From assembly GCA_038503035.1 (NCBI GenBank), contig JAVSML010025152.1:116633-180632 (forward strand): DNA of 64,000 nt. The letters run 5' to 3'. The notes under the pieces are model-generated. The model saw only the letters and a list, made by a program, of their open reading frames with translations, did no database searches and was not told the origin of the DNA. Each line of letters begins with the position of its first letter. Position 1 is the first letter of the stretch. This document shows positions 1 to 10,818 of this stretch, piece by piece. This DNA comes from Crocodylus rhombifer. Its lineage: Eukaryota; Chordata; Crocodylia; Crocodylidae. A program made the position numbers and the translations under genes.

Positions 1-365
1 AATGTATTATGCAATGATCTGGTTAATCATACAATATATTGACACCAGCCCACATGCAAAGTAATTATCACTTGTCATGTAAATTGACTCCAAACTATGC
101 ACCCTGCCACAGGTTCAAACTGAAACCAGCTATGAAGTTGTTACACATTTTCAAGCACTAACTCAGTAGCTGGATGCCTTTTTATAGCTGGATGGACATT
201 TTTATGGTGTGATAATTACTTTACACGTATGGCTGGTCTAAATATGTTGAGCAGTTAACCAGTTAATTGCTGGATGGATATTTTTATGGCGTGATAATTA
301 CTTTGCATGTGTGGCCAGTCTAAATTTATTGTATGATTGACCAGTTCATTGCATAACATATGTAA
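1..365. repeat. Foldback MITE-like repeat (left edge)
   Basis: Bases 1-78 reappear as an inverted copy at about 283-360, and two direct copies of an 85-base unit (about 190-270 and 271-357) lie between them. Reversed, most of the unit matches 61623-61835 in gene B, so this is a dispersed repeat family. No coding capacity is seen. The outer end may lie outside the window, so the target duplication cannot be checked. Confidence 0.6.
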
Positions 366-1700
366 CATGACAAGAACCATAGACTCAAATCACAATTGGT
401 AACAAACACAGCCCTGAACATGGGAATAGCAATATGCATGTTAAAAAAGCAATTCACATACATAAATACACAACTCTATACATCAGTGCACATGTAAACA
501 TGCAATCACTTATAAAAAAAACAGCATGCAACTGCATGCTGTCACACTCCTGGTATGTAACTCACCTAACCAGAGCTTACATATACCTATCCACTCAATG
601 GTATACAAAAGATCCTTGAACATCTTCATGCACCAAATACATACAGTTATACACACTATACAATTCCCGCAATGCCCACATCTGCACACTACTCCCCTTT
701 TTAAACCCTGCTATGTGAACTGATTTCCAGTCATTTTGTCCTTACCGGATCGTCTTGTCAGTCCCTTTCCTGGTGATGGTGGAGGGCACAGCCAGTTCCC
801 ATACAGTCCATGCTCAGCCATGGTTCCTTGCTGGTGACCAGAGGCTCAGGAGTACTGATGTCAAGTCAGACCCAGACCAAGACACAAAACTCTACTGTAT
901 ATGAGGGGCATCCCACTTTCTTGCTCTTAACATCTCACTGGGGACACTTGTTCAGCCCTCTTTGTTTCACTTCCTCTCTCTGCAAGGGCTGGGATGAATA
1001 ACATCATGCAAATCACTGGCAAAGCACTATGACAGATTTCTAAACCCAACATGTATGGTCAATTCCCAATCCATAGCTCATGCCTAGGACAAGTAGAATG
1101 AAAGCATGGCTGGAAACGTGGATGATGCCGTTTCCACACAACTGCTGCACTGAAATCTAAGCCAAAGGGAATTTTGCTGTGGGCTTGCATGGATTTGGGA
1201 TTTGGTTCTCAGGATGACATCCATAGCTAGCATAAAAATGTATTGCTTCAATGACATTAATGGAGCAATGTATACATATACCAGCTGGGGATCAGATTGA
1301 TTCCAGTGAAATGATGCTAATCTGTAGCAGCTGGAGTCCTGGCTTTAGGATGGAATTCACTCTGTAGAGTCAGCATGAGGCCTAGATATGACTTAAATCC
1401 CATTGACCCATTCTATACCCCGTGCCATTGGGCACAGCAGTAATGCAAGGAGACCTGGAATGTGTGGAGGCTCTTATGTGCCATGTAGTTCAGTCATACC
1501 ACAGTACCTCTGTGGAAGTGCAGGGTAAAACATTAGCTGGGAGAGGGATTGGTGATTGGGTGGCTAGTGGGCCACTGAACTGCATGAATCTCATAAGATT
1601 CTGGAAATTGCTAAACTGTATCAAATCTCTGTTCTTTTTAGTCCAGTTTTCATTGCAGCTACTCCTATGGTCCTGAGAAAATCCCAGCTGTACAGTTCAG
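366..1700. other. Intergenic, no gene recognised
   Basis: Only short, unconvincing reading frames occur here. I see no splice-framed lectin exon, no RNA gene and no clear transposon end. It is probably decayed intergenic DNA of the lectin cluster. Confidence 0.5.
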
Positions 1701-1731
1701 CAATTCTGGAGTTCTCTCAGCCAAAACTTCA

Positions 1732-3022
1732 GGTAGAAGCAAGAATATATTTCCCCATCATGGAGTTCTGGCTTTGGGCTGGACACCACATTTTCACTCC
1801 AAGCCCCAGAGAACACCATGGCTGCACAGCTGAGAAGAATAACATCTCTGGGAAGGGATGTCTGCAACACTGGCCTCTGCCATGTGTGGACATCAGTCAT
1901 GTTGTAAACTGGGCTAGTGGAAATGCAGCTTTCATGGCTTTTATTCCCCAGGCTTTGGGTTAATTTTCAGCAGGGAGGTCCACTTCGACCACTCTGCAGT
2001 AGGGAATTCCAGTTCCATAATGCCCAGCAGTTCCCTAGAGGAGGCAGCTTGACAGATTCGGGCTGATAAGAGCTAGGTCATAGGATAGTGCTGCATGGTA
2101 GCAGCTGTCAGTTTATTTTTTTATAAGTTCTTCACTGGTGCAGCAAACCACAATGTAGCTAGGAAGGGGAGGGAACTAGAAGAGGATGTGTTTGCACCTG
2201 TTAATATTCAGATGCATTTGGTAAGTCCCAGCAATCATCATCCTGTGTGACAAGTTGTGTTCTGACAATTAAGGAGAGCATAAGGTTAAGATGATGGTCA
2301 GGTTACCATAAGGCAGCAATATTTCCTCTTACCGGGCACACCTGCCCCTTGGACCACAGCTGGAGTTGTGCCAGTGGATTCCAGAACCTGCCACTCCCCA
2401 GTGCCCAGCATTGCTGCTTGAAGCAGGGGCTCATTGATACTTTCTGAGTGTGGTGACCTGCATTGTGGGATTGCCTTGTCCACTGCAGTGCAGGGAAGCT
2501 TCAATGTCTGTTTTCCAAGTATACTATAAAGAAACCAGCAGCAAGATACAGGAATAGGAGCTAAAGTCCCTGTCTGATGCTTTGCAAGCAGTTAGGGATA
2601 ACCAACCTTTGGAAGCATGTAGAAGGCCTTGGTGGGGTCATGAGCTGAAGTCTTCCTTGACTTGATTCATATTAGATGGCCTATTGGATTGAGCAATGAA
2701 GTTTTGCTTGGCTCATTATTTTCCCTGCCAAAGGACCAGGACCTAAGCACCTATTACTAAAAAGTGCAGCCAAATGGATAGATTCCACCTTGTCACCCTG
2801 AGGTAAATCTGGAGTCACACTGCTGATTCCCAGGATGTGACTCTGAATTTGCATCAGTTTAACTGAAGTTACAATCTGATCTGAAGGCCCTTTTCTCCCT
2901 TGCCAGAGATGTTGTTCTTCTCAGCTATGCAGCCATGGCGTTCTTTGGGGATTGGAGTGTAAGTGTGGTCTGCAGCCCAAAGCCAGAACTCAGTGATGGG
3001 GAAGTATATTTCTGCTTCTAAC
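1732..3022. repeat. Inverted-repeat pair, arms 1732-1858 and 2899-3022
   Basis: The sequence around 1750-1850 recurs in reverse complement at 2900-3020 at roughly 85% identity by eye, including the shared block CTGGCTTTGGGCTG. About 1.04 kb separates the arms. This fits a decayed foldback transposon or two opposed copies of one repeat. The right arm stops where CR1 sequence begins. The spacer holds no recognisable gene. Confidence 0.55.
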
Positions 3023-3025
3023 TGA

Positions 3026-4321
3026 TAGTAACTTGGGCAGCAGCAACCATGAGATGATTCGGTTTAGGATCCCGAGGAAGGAAGGATGGCAAACAGCAGA
3101 GTAAGAACCCTGGACTTCAGTAAAGCAGACTTTGACTCGCTCAGGGAACTCATGGGCAGGATCCCCTGGGCAGCCAGTCTGGTGGTGGGAGGAGTCCAGG
3201 AGAGCTGGCTGTACTTCGAAGAAGCCTTACTGAGAATGCAGCAACAAACCATCCTGATGCACAGTAAGACTAGCAAGTATGGCAGAAGACCAGCTTGGCT
3301 TAGTGGAGAACTCTTCAGTCAACAAAAGGAAGCTTAGAAGAAGTGGAAACTTGGACAAATAACTAGGGAAGAATATACGAGCACTGCTTGGGTATGCACG
3401 AAAGAAGTCAGGAAGGCTAAAGAGCAACTGGAGTTGCAGCTAGCAAGAGATGTGAAGGGTAACAAGAAAGGTTTCTACAAGAATGTCAGTAGCAAGAGGA
3501 GGATCAGGGAAAGCGCGAGTACCTTACTGAATGGGGGAGGCAACCTTGTGACAGAGGATGAGGAAGAGGCTGAAGTGCTCAATGCCTTTTTCACCTCTGT
3601 CTTCACAGGCAAGGTCAGCTCCCAAATTAGTGCACCGGGCAGCACAGTTTGGGGAGGAGGTGAGCAGTCTTCAGTGGTGAAACAACAGTTTAGGGATTAC
3701 TTAGAAAAGCTATATGTGTACAGGTCCATAGGGCCCTATAGGATGCACCCAAGGGTGCTGAGGGAGTTGGCTGATGTGATTGCAGAGCCATTGGCAATCA
3801 TCTTTGAAAACTCATGGTAATCAGAAGAGGCCCCTGATGATTGGAAAAGGGCAAACATAGTGCCCATATGTAAGACAGGGCAAAAGGAAGATCCAGGGAA
3901 CTGCAGACCAATCAGCCTCACCTCAGTGCCTGGAAAAATAATGGAGCAGATCCTCAAGGAATCCATTTGTAAGCACTTGGAGGAGAAAAGGGTGATTAGG
4001 AGCAGTCAGCATGGATTCACCTGGGGCAAGTGATGCCTGACCAACCTGATTGCCTTTTGTGATGGGATGACAGACTCTATGGATGCGGGCAGACTAGTGG
4101 ATGTGGTGTATCTTTGTTTTAGCAAGGCTTTTGATATGGTCTCCCACAACTTTTTCACAGGCAAGCTAAGGAAGTGCAGGCTCGGTGAATGGACTGTAAG
4201 GTGGACAGAAAACTGGCTGAATCATCAAGCTCAGTAGTAATCAACAGCTCAATGTGTAGTTGGCAGCTGGTATCAAGTGGAGTGTCCCAGGAGTCAGTCG
4301 TGGGGCCAGTTTTGTTCAATG
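3026..4321 (+). mobile_element. CR1 LINE fragment, ORF2 (5' of the Gypsy insertion)
   Basis: Translated pieces match CR1 ORF2 between the endonuclease and the reverse transcriptase fingers and palm: a conserved GSSNHEMI-like segment near 3035, then the frame at 3434-3820, then an ISLTS-like block near 3910 and the FSKAFDMVSH-like palm segment near 4120-4150. Several stops and frameshifts break it. It is interrupted at 4321 by the Gypsy LTR and resumes at 10819 with the next CR1 codons (FADDTKLG-type block, here FPDDTKLG), so the CR1 was here before the Gypsy element. Confidence 0.85.
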
Positions 4322-5384
4322 TGTGACAGGGTGGCTGGCAGTGACTTAGCCCAGGGGTTTTGAAGGGGTAAAAGATGATTGGAGGACTTGGGTTTCCCTT
4401 TCCTCACCAATCAGGCCCCAGACACTCACCCCCCATGTCCCCTGATTGGCCCCTTGGGTCACCTGGAGGGAGATAAAAGGGGCAGTGCAGCTGACTCAAG
4501 GGAGACCAGCGAAGGACCATGAGGAAAGAGCTTCAAAGAGCTGAGCCAGTGGGGCAGGAGCAGTGTGCCAGAAGAGCCTGGAGGAGTGGGACCTGCAGGC
4601 AGAAGTTGGACCCTCAGCAGCACGGCGTGTGGCTGGCAGGAGAGGCTCCCCGCTGGGCTCCAGGATTCCCTGGGAGAGGCTGTGGCCAGCAGGAGAGGCT
4701 CCCCCACTCCAGGAAGGATCTGAGCAGCGACCTGAGGGGTTTCCAGTTCTGCTTCCAGCTCCTCCAATCAGAGGCCAGACAGCTTGACATAAGGCCAGGG
4801 ATCCTGGAAGGTCAAGACTCCTAGCAGCCTAAAGCAGTATCAGCGCTGGTGGCTGTGTAGCAGCATTTCTGCCTACCACATGGGAGATATGAGTTCAAGT
4901 CCTAGCTGGGGTGAGTGAAGTAACAAGGGAAAGTTCTTGTTGCAGTGGAAAGGGACCATTGTGTTTTCCCTCTTTCTCCCCCTCCACATACCTAGGCCCT
5001 ATATTCCTTGTCATGTGACATTTTGCATTTTCTAACTTTTATATTTCACCAACCAGTATTGTTTGTTCTGCTGTTTGTGTTTTATATTTTGGTTAGCCCT
5101 ATCTTTTGTCAACTGGATGAAAATGTCTAATATTGTAAGTGTCTAACTTTTGTTGAATCCTGCCCCCTTGGGACATTGCAGTGTCCCCTATACCCCCTAG
5201 TTTATACTGATTATGTTCCCAGTACTATTCTCTCATTAAAAGGTATATGGTTAAGTCCCCACTGATGGTCTGGCTCTGCTCTATAGGGGGAGGAGAGTCC
5301 CTACACCTCCCACAGTGCTTCTGCACCTGCTTTGATCCTTTCAATTGAAGAGGGGGTACCTCTTGGAGTACTGCCCAGGTTACA
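4322..5384 (+). repeat. Gypsy 5' LTR
   Basis: It begins TGTGACAGGGTGG, ends CAGGTTACA and is followed by the primer-binding site. A TATA-like GATAAAAGG lies near 4473. From 4911 to 5384 it matches the 3' copy at 10343-10818 almost base for base. The first 590 bases have no counterpart in the 3' LTR, which is truncated. A tRNA-Gly-like sequence lies just before the shared part. Confidence 0.8.
4843..4911 (+). pseudogene. tRNA-Gly-like sequence embedded in the LTR
   Basis: About 70 bases align by eye along the whole length of a vertebrate tRNA-Gly(GCC)-type gene: CTGGTGGCTGTGTAGCAG corresponds to the D arm and A box, CTGCCTACCACATGGGAG to the anticodon arm with GCC changed to a GCC/TAC-like loop, and GAGTTCAAGTCC to the B box. 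The acceptor stem is eroded, so this looks like a relic or a SINE head, not a working tRNA. Alternative: chance enrichment of A-box and B-box-like words. Confidence 0.55.
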
Positions 5385-5387
5385 TTT

Positions 5388-5405
5388 TGGGGGCTCGTCC
5401 AGGAT
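5388..5405 (+). other. Gypsy primer-binding site, tRNA-Pro type
   Basis: The sequence TGGGGGCTCGTCCAGGAT starts three bases after the LTR end. It matches, with one difference, the proline-tRNA primer-binding site well known from murine leukaemia virus. It would prime minus-strand DNA synthesis. Confidence 0.8.
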
Positions 5406-5484
5406 CTCCACGTAGCAGGTGCTAGAATATTATTCAAGTGCTGTGTACCCCTGTAGAGAGAGAGAGAGAGAGCCTCCAGGAGAC

Positions 5485-6500
5485 ATGTACAATGCCGACC
5501 AGTTTGCCATACCCTCTGGGAGTGATGGGACTGTGCAGGGGGAGCAGGGCAACCTGCTGGTACTGAAGCTACCCCAGACTGGGTGAGGGTTTTCCAGCAG
5601 ATTCTGCAGGAGGTGACCCATTCCTCCAGTGACCAGGTGGCCTATGAGAGACTCCAGAGTTTCTCAAGAACCCTTCCAGTCCCTGCAAGGGAAGAAGGAT
5701 TCAATTCTTGGCTCTCCCATATTCTTTACTGGCTTGGCAAATACCTGATGAGGATAAGCAAGGCCGTCTGCTGGAGGTCCTGAGGGAGCCTGCCTTTGGG
5801 GTTGTGAGGACTGCCAAACTCCAGAACCCTGCTATCACCACCCAGCAATGTGTGTAGGTCCTTCAGGATGCTTTTGGCCAACACAGGGAGTTAGGGGGGG
5901 CGTACTATGAATTGCTGGGAACTTTCCAGTACAAGAGCAAGACTCTTTCAGCATACATCCTCAGCTTAGACCCAGTGTTACAATGCCTGGTGACCCAAGG
6001 AGCACTTAGTGTCACCTACACCAATCAGATACAGCTCTGCCAAATTCATAGTGGGGCATGGTATAGCTCAGACTTACTCCGAAACCTCAACTTAGTGGGG
6101 AGCCAGAGCAGCCCACCTGACTTCAGTCACCTCCTCCGAGAGATTTGTGAAGAGGAAGAGATATCCAGACTCAGAGAGACTATGTGGGTCCCAGAGGATG
6201 TTTCCCCCTGGAGGGGACCCATGGGTCAGTTGCTAATGGTGGCTCCCCATGAGGACACCTTGTTGTGAGTGGAGGAGGAGTCTGTGGCTCCAGCACTAGC
6301 AGCTGCCATGTCCAGAAACCCACCCGCCCAGGGGTCAGCCATTGCCCCGTCATTGTGCCTCAGCAGGACCTCGGCCCCGTACCCACTCTAGGGCCCCAGG
6401 GTTCTGCTATAGATGTGGGGAGCCGGGGCACATTGCTCGGGAGGGCACCCAGCCTGAGAACCCTGAATTAGTATTTGAAAGGTTAAAAGGGCAGCGGGAA
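5485..6500 (+). pseudogene. Gypsy gag remnant, PNMA-like capsid
   Basis: A start codon at 5485 opens a frame that stops at 5585. The rest of gag is spread over several frames. The capsid part (about 5730-6060) contains RLLEVLREPAFGVV, ITTQQC and KTLSAYILSLDP. These follow the order and spacing of the capsid-like region of the paraneoplastic Ma antigen family (RLLE.LRGPA..VI, then KLSAYVLRLEP). A CCHC knuckle lies at about 6397-6446 (CYRCGEPGH), but its last cysteine is glycine. Stops and frameshifts make it non-functional. The PNMA link is from remembered family motifs and was not searched. Confidence 0.7.
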
Positions 6501-6519
6501 ATGGGGAAGGGGCAGAGCA

Positions 6520-7014
6520 ATGGAGTCGGCTCCGCTCCGGACCCAGACAGACTCCCGCACACTACCCTCAGAAAATTCACTGCCAAACGGGCTAGCGGGA
6601 CCCCATATGGAGGTCCCCATGACTGTGAATGGTCGCCCATGCTGGGCCATTCTAGACAGCGGGTCCCAGGTTACCATCCTATTTGAATCCTTCTATGAGG
6701 AACATCTGAGACACCTGCCTTTGCTTCCCCTTACGGGGCTGGGACTTTGTGGCTTAAGCCAGGAACAGTATCCTTACAGGGGTTATGTGACTGTGAGGCT
6801 AAAATTCCCTGCTGAAATAGCTGGGGTGGAGGAAGAAGTGTCAACCATCGCTCCAGCATGCCCTGATCCGGGGTGGATGAAAGGGGCCAGTCTCATTGTA
6901 GGGACCAACTCCAGCCTTTTCCAGGTTCTTGCTCGCAACTGTAAACAACAGGCTGGCCCAGATTACCAACAGTGGTTAATGATGCATGCCTTGTGCTCAG
7001 AGGCATATGACTGA
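6520..7014 (+). pseudogene. Gypsy aspartic protease region
   Basis: The frame contains the retropepsin core CWAILDSGSQVTI (active-site D-S-G) about 45 residues in, followed by a hydrophobic flap-like region and, near the end, SLIVGTNSS, which fits the C-terminal ILGTN-type block. The frame stops at 7012-7014 and pol continues in another frame from about 7030 (a linker segment), so pol is broken here. The start codon is simply the first ATG in an open frame; in the living element protease would be made from a gag-pol precursor. Confidence 0.8.
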
Positions 7015-7375
7015 TGGGAGCATAGAGAGATGTGGGGTCACCATGAGGTTGTGGGGACCCTGCACTTCTCTGGAGCAAAGCCCCAGCGAGTCCCTGCACA
7101 GGGCCAATGGGCTTTGCCTACTGTATGTAATTGGATTGAGAGGGATGAAAAGAATAAGCTGCTGGTGGTGGAGACCCCCACTGGGAGAGAGAGACCCGGT
7201 GTGCTGAGGATCCCTAATGGCGTGATCGAGACAAAAGGGCTCAACCAAGACCTGGGTACCGTGATAGTGGTTAACCCAACCTTGAAAGATATTGTGGTCC
7301 ACCTGGGACAGAAGGTGGCTTTGATAAAGGAAGCTGAAGTGGTGAATCCTGAGCAGCAGGGAAACCCCCCTCCAA

Positions 7376-8770
7376 TTGACCCTTTGGTTCTTTTTCAGGA
7401 ATTCCCCAGTGCCCGAAGCCTGTAAAGCTCAGATCAGGAACACACTCAGGGCTCGAGCCCGTGTTTTCCCCCTGCATGACTGGGATGTAAGGGAGACTAA
7501 GGGGGTGGAGCATCACATTCATCTGAGCAACCCACGAGCCTTTCGTGAAAGGTCTCAGCCCATTCCCCTCACTGAGATGGGGGAAGTAAGACATCATGTG
7601 CGGGAGCTCATGGACCACGGCATCATCATGGAATCTAAGAGCCCTTATGCCTCTCCCATTGTGATTGTGCGGAAGAAGAAGAGCCAACTCCATATGTATA
7701 TTGATTACTGGACTTTGAACACCTGGACCATCACTGATCAATACACTGTCCCACGGGTGCAGGAGGCTTTGGACTGTTTAGTAGGGAGCAAATGGTTTTG
7801 GTACTAGACCTGTGCAATGGCCACTACCTCTGTGGGAAGAGGACAAAGCGAAGACTGCTTATATTTGCCCCTTGGGATTCTATCAGTTTGAGCGAATGCC
7901 CCGAGGGATATTCGGGGCTCCTGCCACCTTCCAGCGACTAATGGAGAAGGTGGTTGAGGATATGCATATGACCTAAGTACTGGTTTATTTAGATGGTATT
8001 ATTGTTTTGGGAAAGACCCTGGAGGAACATGAAGAAGTGCTACTCCAGGTACTCGATCAGCTGGAGATCACTGGACTTAAGTTGGCCATTGATACATGTA
8101 TCTGTGAAGTACGTAGGACATATTGTATCACAGGAAGGGGTCAGCACTGATCCGGAGAAAGTAAGTGCTGTGACCACCTGGCCTCGACCCAAGAACTTTA
8201 GGGAATTGAAAAGGTTCCTGGGATTTGTGGGTTTCTATCGGCGACTCATTAAAGACTATGCTACAATAACTGGACCTTTAAATGCCCTGACTCGAGGACA
8301 CCAGGTGGGAAGGTCACCCTGCAAGAAGGGGCAAAACAATGGCTTAAACGGGCTTCCTGTGACACGATGCCCCACAGAGCCTTTTGGTCCCCGGTGGGAC
8401 TCACGGTGTGAAGATGCCTTCCAGGAGGTGATCCGGTGGCTGACTCAGGCACCTGTGCTGGCATATGCTGACCCCAACCACCCTTTTATTTTGCACACGG
8501 ATGCTAGCCTGTCAGGACTGGGGGCTGTACTGAACCAGGAACATGATGGACACCGGCAACCAGTGGCTTTTGCCAGCAGGGGATTGTCACCCAGCGAGAC
8601 GCGCTACCTGGTACATAAGCTTGAATTCCTGGCCCTCAAGTGGGCCGTCACTGAGAAATTCCGGGACTATCTGTATGGAAACACCTTCCAGGTGTGGACA
8701 GACAATAATCCCCTTACCTATGTGCTCACCAGTTGGATGCGACCGGCCAATGATGGATCGTGGCACTAGC
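7376..8770 (+). pseudogene. Gypsy reverse transcriptase and RNase H, broken
   Basis: Reverse transcriptase starts with the HHIHLSNPRAFRERSQPIP segment. It has the SPYASPIVIVRKK block and YLPLGFYQFERMPRGIFGAP in the palm. The catalytic YLDD reads YLDG near 7990. A stop at 7805, a stop before the YLDG block and frame changes near 7810 and 8095 disrupt it. From 8100 the frame carries GHIVSQEGV, FLGFVGFYRRLI and the RNase H start ILHTDASLSGLGAVL, then WTDNNPLTYVLTS. RNase H is cut at 8770 by an inserted sequence and resumes at 9440. Confidence 0.85.
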
Positions 8771-9439
8771 AATTTGCTTATTGGATAAAGCCCAGCTTGG
8801 GCAGTAACTTATTATAACAATTTCTAACACCTTTTAACCCCATAGGATAACAGCTATAAAGCAATATTATAAATGGCTACATAACTAAAAAATTAGCATA
8901 ATTAGAATATAAAAGAACACACACGTCATAGTAACCCTGGGGAAGGACGGAACAGAAGGGTCATTGCTGTCCCGTACCCCACAGATCTCTCTTACTCCCT
9001 GTGAGAGCAAGGACCAGATCCTAACTGAGGAGCTTCCACTGGTTCTCCTTCGGGCAGCCCAGTTCAGAGACGTCTGACTTCGCTGATTCAACTTGCCGTG
9101 CATCTTCTAACCGAGGGACTATCGATAAGTTACTAACCAAGTGGGAACTCTTGATTAATTTCTTTATCCGTTTTATCGTCACTGTCAATTTTAATCTGTA
9201 TTGTTATGTTGTCTGTTTATTAGCTTAACTTTTTTATTAACTATTATATATGCAAACTATATCTTTTGTTGTCATAAGTAAAATTAATTTCTTTTTGTAA
9301 GTGAAACTTGTCATTTCTTTCCTTTCCAACATCACCTCCTCGATCCCGAACCAAAAAGCCCAGTGGTTAATAAAGTTGCAGTGCTCATTCAGTCTGCAAC
9401 TAAATTGATATCCTCACAGTGCCCAGCTGGTCTGTGACA
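8771..9439. mobile_element. 669-bp insertion flanked by a 30-bp direct repeat
   Basis: This AT-rich non-coding block interrupts Gypsy RNase H. The target sequence GACCGGCCAA...CACTAGC is present on both sides (8741-8770 and 9440-9469) with 28 of 30 bases identical. The block ends TGTGACA and has an AATAAA near 9369, so it resembles an LTR. A retroviral integrase would leave only 4-6 bp, however, and there is no poly(A) tail to suggest a LINE. I do not recognise the family. Confidence 0.7.
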
Positions 9440-10341
9440 GACCGGCCAACGTTGGATCGTGGCACTAGCCAACTACACCTTCAGCCTGCACTATCAAGCA
9501 GGACGAAAGAACATGGATGCTGATGCCCTGTCTCGACAACTCCCCAACAACCCCAGGAGTGTTTGGAGCCCCAAGACAGTGAAGACCATTTGTGACCTGC
9601 AGCTACAAGACCCTGTGGGGACAAGGGAAAGTACTGTTTGCATGGCTGAGGTGTTAGGGTTGCCCCCTAAGGGGATCCCACAGGCCTGGGTTCAGTACAC
9701 CATGCTGACTCCCTCCTCGTTGCCCCAGATCACAGCCATGGAAAGGTGGACAGAGCAAGAACGGGACCCAGATGTGCAAGAAGTGCTATGTGCCCGGAGA
9801 TCAGGGAATACCTGCCCTGCGACCCTTAATAATGCTACCCCAGCAGCCCACCTCCTGTTGAGGGAGTGGGAAAGGCTTTGCTCGTTTGATGGAGTGCTAC
9901 ATCGGGAGGTGCAGGACCCAGAAGGATGGAAATATTGGCAGCTAGTCCTCCCTCAGAAGTATAAGGCCCTTGCATTACAGGCTTTGCATGATGACTTTGG
10001 GCACATGGGGGTGGAGCGCACCCTGGCGCTAGCCCGTGAGCAGTTCTTTTGGCCCAAAATGGCTGAAGACGTAAGGACTAAATGCTCAAACTGTGATCAG
10101 TGTGTGAGGAGGAAGACCCTGCCCGCTTGAACTGCCTATCTACACACCATCCAGAGCTCAAAACCCATGGAGCTTGTGTGCATGGATTTCCTAGCCTTAG
10201 AAGGGGAGGGGCACGGAAAAAGGAATGTGCCGGCTGTGGCAGACCACTTCACCCGATATGCCCAGGCCTTCCCTATGCGAGATCAAACAGCAAGAACGGT
10301 TGCCAAAATACTGTGGGGAAAGTACTTCTGGGGTGACTTAG
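9440..10341 (+). pseudogene. Gypsy RNase H end and truncated integrase
   Basis: The frame picks up the RNase H tail (LANYTFSLHYQAG, DADALSRQ) and runs into integrase. The zinc-binding HHCC motif is complete (HDDFGHMGVERTL followed by CSNCDQC near 10085-10105). A frameshift at about 10130 follows, then LVCMDFLALEG with the first catalytic aspartate. The sequence then goes directly into LTR at 10343, so the second aspartate and the glutamate of the DDE triad are missing. Confidence 0.85.
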
Positions 10342-10342
10342 T

Positions 10343-10818
10343 GTGAGTGAAGTAACAAGGGGAAGTTCTTGTTGCAGTGGAAAGGGGCCATTGTGTTTTC
10401 CCTCTTTCTCCCCCTCCAGGTACCTAGGCCCTATATTTCTTGTCATTTGACATTTTATATTTTGTGCCTTTTATATTTCACCAACCAGTACTGTTTGCTG
10501 TACTGTTTGTGTTTTATATTTTGGTTAACCCTGTCTTTTGTCAACTGGATGAATATATCTAAGATTGTAAGTGTCTAACCTTTGTTGAATCCTGCCCCCT
10601 CAGGGCATTGCAGTGTCCCCTATACCCCCTGGTTTATACTGGTTATGTTCCCAGTATTGTTCTCTCATTAAAAGTTATATGGTTAAGTCCCCATTGATGG
10701 TCTGGCTCTGCTCTATAGAGGGAGGAGAGTCCCTACACCTCCCACAGCATTTGTGTACCTGCTTTGATCCCTTCAATTGCAGAGGGGGGGTACCTCTTGG
10801 AGTACCACCCAGGTTACA
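10343..10818 (+). repeat. Gypsy 3' LTR, 5'-truncated
   Basis: It matches 4911-5384 along its whole length and ends at the same GGTTACA. The first 590 bases of the LTR are absent, and no polypurine tract precedes it. Its start coincides with the end of the tRNA-Gly-like sequence in the 5' LTR. Confidence 0.85.

Larger units (their letters stand above)
4322..10818 (+). mobile_element. Ty3/Gypsy LTR retrotransposon, PNMA-like gag, defective
   Basis: The order is LTR, primer-binding site, gag, protease, reverse transcriptase, RNase H, integrase, LTR, which is the Ty3/Gypsy order. The element sits inside a CR1 and is flanked by AATG (4318-4321) and AATC (10819-10822), a probable 4-bp target duplication with one change. 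The coding regions carry stops and frameshifts. A 669-bp insertion splits RNase H, and the integrase C-terminal half together with the first part of the 3' LTR is deleted. It is not capable of autonomous movement. Confidence 0.9.

Noticed and set aside
4459..4824. Frames of about 100 codons on both strands
   Set aside because: They are inside the Gypsy 5' LTR, which is non-coding.
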